Assembly (NCBI RefSeq): GCF_002575655.3
Contig: NC_053037.3
Span: 443,331,793-443,395,792, forward strand
Direction: 5' to 3'
Length of the DNA stretch: 64,000 nt
From: Aegilops tauschii subsp. strangulata
Taxonomy: Eukaryota > Streptophyta > Magnoliopsida > Poales > Poaceae
The stretch's first letter is position 1; each line of letters begins with the position of its first letter. Of the stretch, positions 59,576-64,000 are shown in pieces. The position numbers and the translations under genes are program-made. Below the pieces are notes generated by a model. It was not told where the DNA came from, searched no databases, and saw only the letters and a list, made by a program, of their open reading frames with translations.

Positions 59576-61310
59576 TGTTGGGTAACGTAGTAATTTCAAA
59601 AAAATTCCTATGCACACGCAAGATCATGGTGATGCATAGCAACGAGAGGGGAGAGTGTGTCCACGTATCCTCGTAGACCGAAAGCGGAAGCGTTAGCACA
59701 ACGCGGTTGATGTAGTCGTACGTCTTCACGATCCGACCGATCAAGTACCGAACGCACGGCACCTCCGAGTTCAGCACACGTTCAACTCGATGATGTCCCT
59801 CGAACTCCGATCTAGCCGAGCTTTGAGGGAGAGTTCCGTCAGCACGACGGCGTGGTGACGATGATGATGTTCTACCGACGCAGGGCTTCGCCTAAGCACC
59901 GCTACGATATGACCGAGGTGGATTATGGTAGAGGGGGGCACCGCACACGGCTAAGAGATCCAAGGGATCAATTGTTGTGTCTCTAGGGGGTGCCTCCCTC
60001 CCCGTATATAAAGGAGTGCAGGAGGGGGAGGGGGCCGGCCACCCTTGGCGCGCCCCATGAGGAGTCCTACTCCCACCGGGAGTAGGACTCCCCCCTTCCA
60101 TGTTGGAGTAGGAGAGGAGAGGGAAGGAGAGAGAGGGGGAAAGGAAAGGGGGGCCCCTCCTTGTCCAATTCGGACTTGGGGGGGAGGGGCGCGCGGCTGC
60201 CCCTTGGCCGCCTCTCCTCTTCCACCACTTGGGCCCATGAGGCCCAATAACTGCCGGGGGGGGGGGGGTTCCGGTAACCCCCCGGTACTCCGGTATATAT
60301 CCGATAACCCCCGGAACCATTCCGGTGTCCGAATATAGTCGTCCAATATATCAATCTTCATGTCTCGACCATTTCGAGACTCCTCGTCATGTCCGTGATC
60401 ACATCCGGGACTCCGAACTACCTTCGCTACATCAAAACACATAAACTCATAATATAACCGTCATCGAACTTTAAGCGTGCGGACCCTACGGGTTCGAGAA
60501 CTATGTAGACATGACCGAGACACGTCTCCGGTCAATAACCAATAGCGGAACCTGGATGCTCATATTGGCTCCCACATATTCTACGAAGATCTTTATCGGT
60601 CAAACCGCATAACAACATACGTTGTTCCCTTTGTCATCGGTATGTTACTTGCCCGAGATTCGATCGTCGGTATCTCAATACCTATTTCAATCTCGTTATC
60701 GGTAAGTCTCTTTACTCGTTCCGTAATACATCATCCCGCAACTAACTCATTAGTTGCAATGCTTGCAAGGCTTAAGTGATATGCATTACCGAGTGGGCCC
60801 AGAGATACCTCTCCGACAATCGGAGTGACAAATCCTAATCTCGAAATACGCCAACCCGACAAGTACCTTCGGAGACACCTGTAGAGCACCTTTATAATCA
60901 CCCAGTTATGTTGTGACGTTTGGTAGCACACAAAGTGTTCCTCCGGTAAACGGGAGTTGGATAATCTCATAGTCATAGGAACATGTATAAGTCATGAAGA
61001 AAGCAATAGCAACATACTAAACGATCAAGTGCTAAGCTAACGGAATGGGTCAAGTCAATCACATCATTCTCCTAATGATGTGATCTCATTAATCAATTGA
61101 CAACTCTTTGTCTATGGCTAGGAAACATAACCATATTTGATTAACGAGCTAGTCAAGTAGAGGCATACTAATGACACTCTGTATGTGTATGTATTCACAC
61201 ATGTATCATGTTTCTGGTTAATACAATTCTAGCATGAATAATAAATTTTTATCATGAAATAAGGAAATAAATAATAACTTTATTATTGCCTCTAGGGCAT
61301 ATTTCCTTCA
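59576..61310 (-). mobile_element. Solo Angela/WIS-type Copia LTR
   Basis: 1,735 bp from TGTTGGGTAACGTAGTAATT to GCATATTTCCTTCA, in minus orientation, flanked by a perfect TCTAC duplication (59,571-59,575 and 61,311-61,315). No internal Copia sequence is present. It holds a TATATA box near 60,004 read on the minus strand. A poly-G run lies at about 60,257. Confidence 0.93.
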
Positions 61311-61430
61311 TCTACTACTACACATGCCGCTGCTTGCTCAGCCATGGTTCATCGTTGCAGAGAGACCGATCGACCAGTATGTACGTACACGTTCGCGACC
61401 AGACAGAAAACACTACGTACGCTTCGACCA

Positions 61431-61672
61431 GGTGGGTCCGAGCTATCAGGGAGGATAAGGGCGCACTTCTTTGCGTGAGAAGATATAGCTGGTGGGTCCC
61501 AGCTGTCAGGAGGAAGAATCATTTTTTGCCCGTAGTATGGATGCACTTCCTTGCGTGCGAAGATATAGCTGGTGGGTCCCAGCTGTCAGCGGGAAGAATC
61601 AATTTTTTTGCCCGTAATATGGACGCACTTCCTCGCGTGCGAAGATGTAGCTAGTGGGTCCATCTGTCAGCC
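61431..61672. repeat. 80-bp tandem repeat, about three copies
   Basis: Units anchored at AGATATAGCTGGTGGGTCCC begin at 61,481 and 61,561, with a diverged third at 61,642 and a partial copy before 61,481. Each contains GGTGGGTCCCAGCTGTCAG and GCACTTCCTYGCGTGCGAAG. A related single unit lies at about 62,990-63,050. Confidence 0.8.
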
Positions 61673-61780
61673 TCACCGCGTAGAGTCCTCTTTCGATGGT
61701 TGTCGTTCGTTGACCACGTTGACCACGCTGCCCGGACAACACTCAGGCGGTGGACGACGGCGAGGCGTAGGGAGGGAACG
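61673..61780 (-). pseudogene. C-terminal remnant of the right-edge gene family
   Basis: On the minus strand SVVNVVNERQPSKEDSTR resembles the end of the gene at 63,643-63,044 (RVVNMVNEHEKSGDD). At DNA level GTTCGTTGACCAYGTTGAC is shared between 61,704 and 63,082. The same repeat follows both tails. Nothing upstream of the tail (to 62,071) matches the rest of that protein, so only the 3' end of a copy remains. Confidence 0.45.
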
Positions 61781-62071
61781 ATGCGGAGCCAAGGAAGACG
61801 AGGCAGGTGGATGCCCATGCGGAGGGGAGTATGAGGGTTCACTGGTTCGGCTGCGGTGTGAGGCTGCCGTCACCGGAGAATAATAGGAGGTGTTGGTGAG
61901 TAGAGAAATGGCCTGGAGGTCGATGGAAGTAGGGTGGGCCGGTGAGTCCTGCACGATAGCACTGCCGGCCACAAGAGGTGATAGCACGCGGTACCGCCGG
62001 CGGTGGTCTGGGCGGCTGAAGCAAGAATATCCGAGATTGAAGAAGAAGCACGACATCCGTTGGATGGACAT

Positions 62072-62980
62072 CCAACGACCACTGCTGCTAGAACCATGTG
62101 TTGACTATAAGTTGACAAAGCCTTGCGTACGCGTCAACTTAGTAGGCCCACAAGTGTGTGGCAGAGAACATATAGCCCATTTGTGATTTGTAAGAATGTA
62201 CATCCCATTTTTGAATTCTAATGGAATTTACTACAACCCATTTACAGTTTATTAAAATTACAGCCCATTTTCTAGTTAGGACAATGATTAATAATTTCAA
62301 CCAACCGCTCAAAACGGAATTCAATAAAATTTCCCAATATTTGATGGGATCCAAAATATTTTATCCCGAAATATCTAGTCAGCTTAAATATAATTTTAAA
62401 ATAAATTTATATTACGTAAAAATCTAACGAAATATTGCGCGCGCAACAAGTAATGAAATTAAAATTTCCAAAATCCAAAAATAATATATTTTTAACTAAT
62501 TACGTGTTTGGTGCATTTTTTTAGAGTTACAGCCCCGTTTTTATAATTACACCCATTTATTATTTCTTAATACCCATTTTCTTGTTAAGCCTAATGCATT
62601 CCTCCTAGGAAAGATTTGTAGCCCACCGGGGCGGGGAATAACAAGTTGATCTAGGCTGGGTATTCCTCAAAAAAAGTATAGCTGGGCTAGCCATTTTCAG
62701 CTTGAAAAAAATTAATATCTGGGCTGGGTTAGCCAGCTATACCTCAAGGCCTGGGCTAAACGGGCCACAACCCGCCCAGTTGATACCCTGCTCATCTGAA
62801 CAACAACAAAAACATCGCTAAAGAAAAACTCTGTTCACACCTCAAAAACACAAATACTGTTCGAGCTGCTGGGTCCGAGCTGTCGGCCGCTCCTTGTGCA
62901 ATTCTCTCTTTTATTGACTATATAGGTTGACAATGGTGTGGGACCGTGATGTCAGGAAACCAGGAGGAAGAAAAAAAAAA
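62072..62980. other. AT-rich intergenic DNA, no gene
   Basis: The stretch has several variants of the word CCCATTT (about 62,175-62,580) and then a GC-richer part with GCTGGGCTAGCC/GGGTTAGCCAGC inverted words (62,680-62,745). No ORF or terminal repeat convinces me of a specific element. Confidence 0.5.
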
Positions 62981-63043
62981 TAGTTGTATATAATAAGGAG
63001 GCACTTGCGTACGTGCAGCTATGGCCCTGGTGGGTCCCCACTG

Positions 63044-63643
63044 TCATCCTCTCCAATTAAAGTCATCTCCTGATTTCTCATGTTCGTTGACCATGTTGAC
63101 AACGCGACACGGTGGCGCCACGGCAAGCGCAACAACTCGAAGGATGACGGAGAGGGCCTCGCGGGTCCTTCGGATGGTCTGATACAGCGCCCGCTGCTCA
63201 TTTAAGAAGCCAGGATCATATGGCCACATGTCCGCGACAACATTGTCGTTCGCTTGTCCGCCTGTGATTCGTCTTTCTGCGAGCCGGTGCTTGTTGAAGA
63301 GACAGAGGTTGCAGCACAGGTCCTCCTGTGCTGGTAGCTCTTCCGCCATTAGGGCGTCGAAGTGCGGCCGCACCTGCTCTATGGTGAACACGACATGAAC
63401 CGGCTTGGGCGTTGGCGCCGGCCCCTGGTCGGAAGCCACGTCCATCGTCTGATTGTCATCGCTCAGCTCAGTGAGCTCGTTGGCGAGCCAGCATGTGCAG
63501 CTGCTGGACCGAACCGCTGCCAAGCACGAGTATGACCGCCCTGGCCCACCCAGACCGCCTCCCTCGCCCCCGCGCGCTTTCCGCCCGAAACGGTCAGCAC
63601 CGTCCGCGCCGCTTCCCGATGCAGGCGATTGCTCCGTGTTCAT
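63044..63643 (-). CDS. Unnamed amplified-family protein, 199 residues
   Basis: The ATG at 63,643 opens a complete frame. An Arg/Gly-rich N-terminal third is followed by SDDNQTMDVASDQGPAPTP and a helical region (VVFTIEQVRPHFDALMAEEL, then CCNLCLFNKHRLAERRITGG, DMWPYDPGFLNEQRALYQTI), ending VNEHEKSGDDFNWRG. I do not recognise a domain. The segment WLANELTELSDDN...PAPTP aligns with WLADRQPEDDD...PAPTP of the gene at 63,819 on the other strand, so they are members of one family placed head to head. The N-terminal third differs from that gene and may be out of the original frame, so this copy could be a pseudogene. Such short families are repeat-associated in Triticeae. Confidence 0.5.
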   Translation of the reverse strand: MNTEQSPASGSGADGADRFGRKARGGEGGGLGGPGRSYSCLAAVRSSSCTCWLANELTELSDDNQTMDVASDQGPAPTPKPVHVVFTIEQVRPHFDALMAEELPAQEDLCCNLCLFNKHRLAERRITGGQANDNVVADMWPYDPGFLNEQRALYQTIRRTREALSVILRVVALAVAPPCRVVNMVNEHEKSGDDFNWRG

Positions 63644-63742
63644 ACAACACTAGTGCCGTCGGTCTGCCGCCCACATTAATGATACGCGATTGCCGAGGCG
63701 GCTACTCCGGCGCCACTCGTCCGTCCCTCTGCCGCCCATTGC

Positions 63743-63750
63743 TATATAAA
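63743..63750 (+). promoter_or_regulatory. TATA box of the right-edge gene
   Basis: TATATAAA lies 76 bp upstream of the ATG at 63,819, leaving a leader of roughly 45 nt. The 175 bp between the two divergent starts could serve both genes. Confidence 0.7.
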
Positions 63751-63818
63751 CTACTGCACCGGCCATAGCCGCAGTCATCCGCCTCCGTTCCCTTCATCCT
63801 GTCCACACCACTCCCACC

Positions 63819-64000
63819 ATGGTTTCCTCACGCTCCAGCGCTCTTCGAGACGGGCGGACAACGGACCAAAAGGAGATAGCAGCCATTGCTGCCGACTGGC
63901 TGGCCGACAGGCAGCCAGAGGACGACGACGTCCCAATGGAGAACGTGGTAGTCGACGATCCAGCGCCAACCCCCTCCTCCGCGCCATCCTCGCCGATGCA
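63819..64000 (+). CDS. Unnamed amplified-family protein, 5' end (runs off the window)
   Basis: The ATG at 63,819 in a CCACCATGG context starts MVSSRSSALRDGRTTDQKEI, then AAIAADWLADRQPEDDDVPM and an acidic, Pro-rich stretch ending at the window edge after 60 codons without a stop. The frame is open to base 64,000, so length and C-terminus are unknown. It shares the WLA...DD...M[E/D]...PAPTP pattern with the minus-strand gene next to it. A TATA box and a good start context suggest this is the better-preserved member. Function unknown. Confidence 0.6.
   Translation, partial: MVSSRSSALRDGRTTDQKEIAAIAADWLADRQPEDDDVPMENVVVDDPAPTPSSAPSSPM

Noticed and set aside
58640..59777. Minus-strand ORFs of 189 and 264 codons
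   Set aside because: Their repeated peptides (GVLFIG, SCSS) are just the GATGAACAG repeat translated; the longer one also crosses the LTR boundary.
1..64000. CRISPR arrays, tRNA or rRNA genes, bacterial operons
   Set aside because: Repeat structure is retroelement or MITE type; the only tRNA-like matches are primer-binding sites.

Overview
The window looks like a Triticeae genome (wheat or a close relative such as Aegilops). The retroelement sequences match the Angela/WIS Copia, Athila-type Sabrina/WHAM, Tat-type Fatima-like and long-LTR non-coding Gypsy families that dominate these genomes, MITEs are abundant, and the one clear host gene is an OsERF3/AP37-like ERF repressor. The rice gene I recall is on chromosome 1, which would point to Triticeae group 3; that is inference. 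Family names come from pattern recall, not from a search.

Layout. (1) 77-9,689: an acidic-protein ORF split in frame by a complete 9,155-bp Tat-lineage Gypsy element (322-9,476, TSD GCCAT). The element has a broken sense gag-protease, no reverse transcriptase or integrase, and an antisense gene readable as six exons. (2) 9.7-12.8 kb: LTR debris, a nest of MITEs and a GC-rich block. (3) 12.8-39.6 kb: a transposon nest. The 3' part of a SIRE/Maximus-like Copia element (13,008-27,753) holds a solo Gypsy LTR (14,284-16,861), a MITE and a complete Angela-type Copia (18,154-26,849). It is followed by a truncated Copia LTR, a hAT fragment, templated filler DNA, an Athila-type Gypsy (29,652-36,395), a rearranged Copia 5' end with an inverted segment, and a LINE ORF1 fragment. 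(4) 39.6-46.6 kb: the low-copy island, with a Mutator MITE holding a second MITE and the intact intronless ERF gene at 44,102-44,842. (5) 46,671-58,533: a long-LTR, non-coding retrotransposon (TSD GTTGG). (6) 58.5-64 kb: a GATGAACAG-rich repeat block split by a solo Angela-type LTR (TSD TCTAC), then two divergent members of an unnamed amplified gene family at the right edge.

The ERF gene is the only recognised host regulatory gene with an undamaged frame. Almost everything else is nested retroelement sequence, whose order can be read from target-site duplications. The strongest item for follow-up is the antisense gene in the first Gypsy element: its exons join in one phase through five GT-AG introns, while the sense genes of the same element are degraded.
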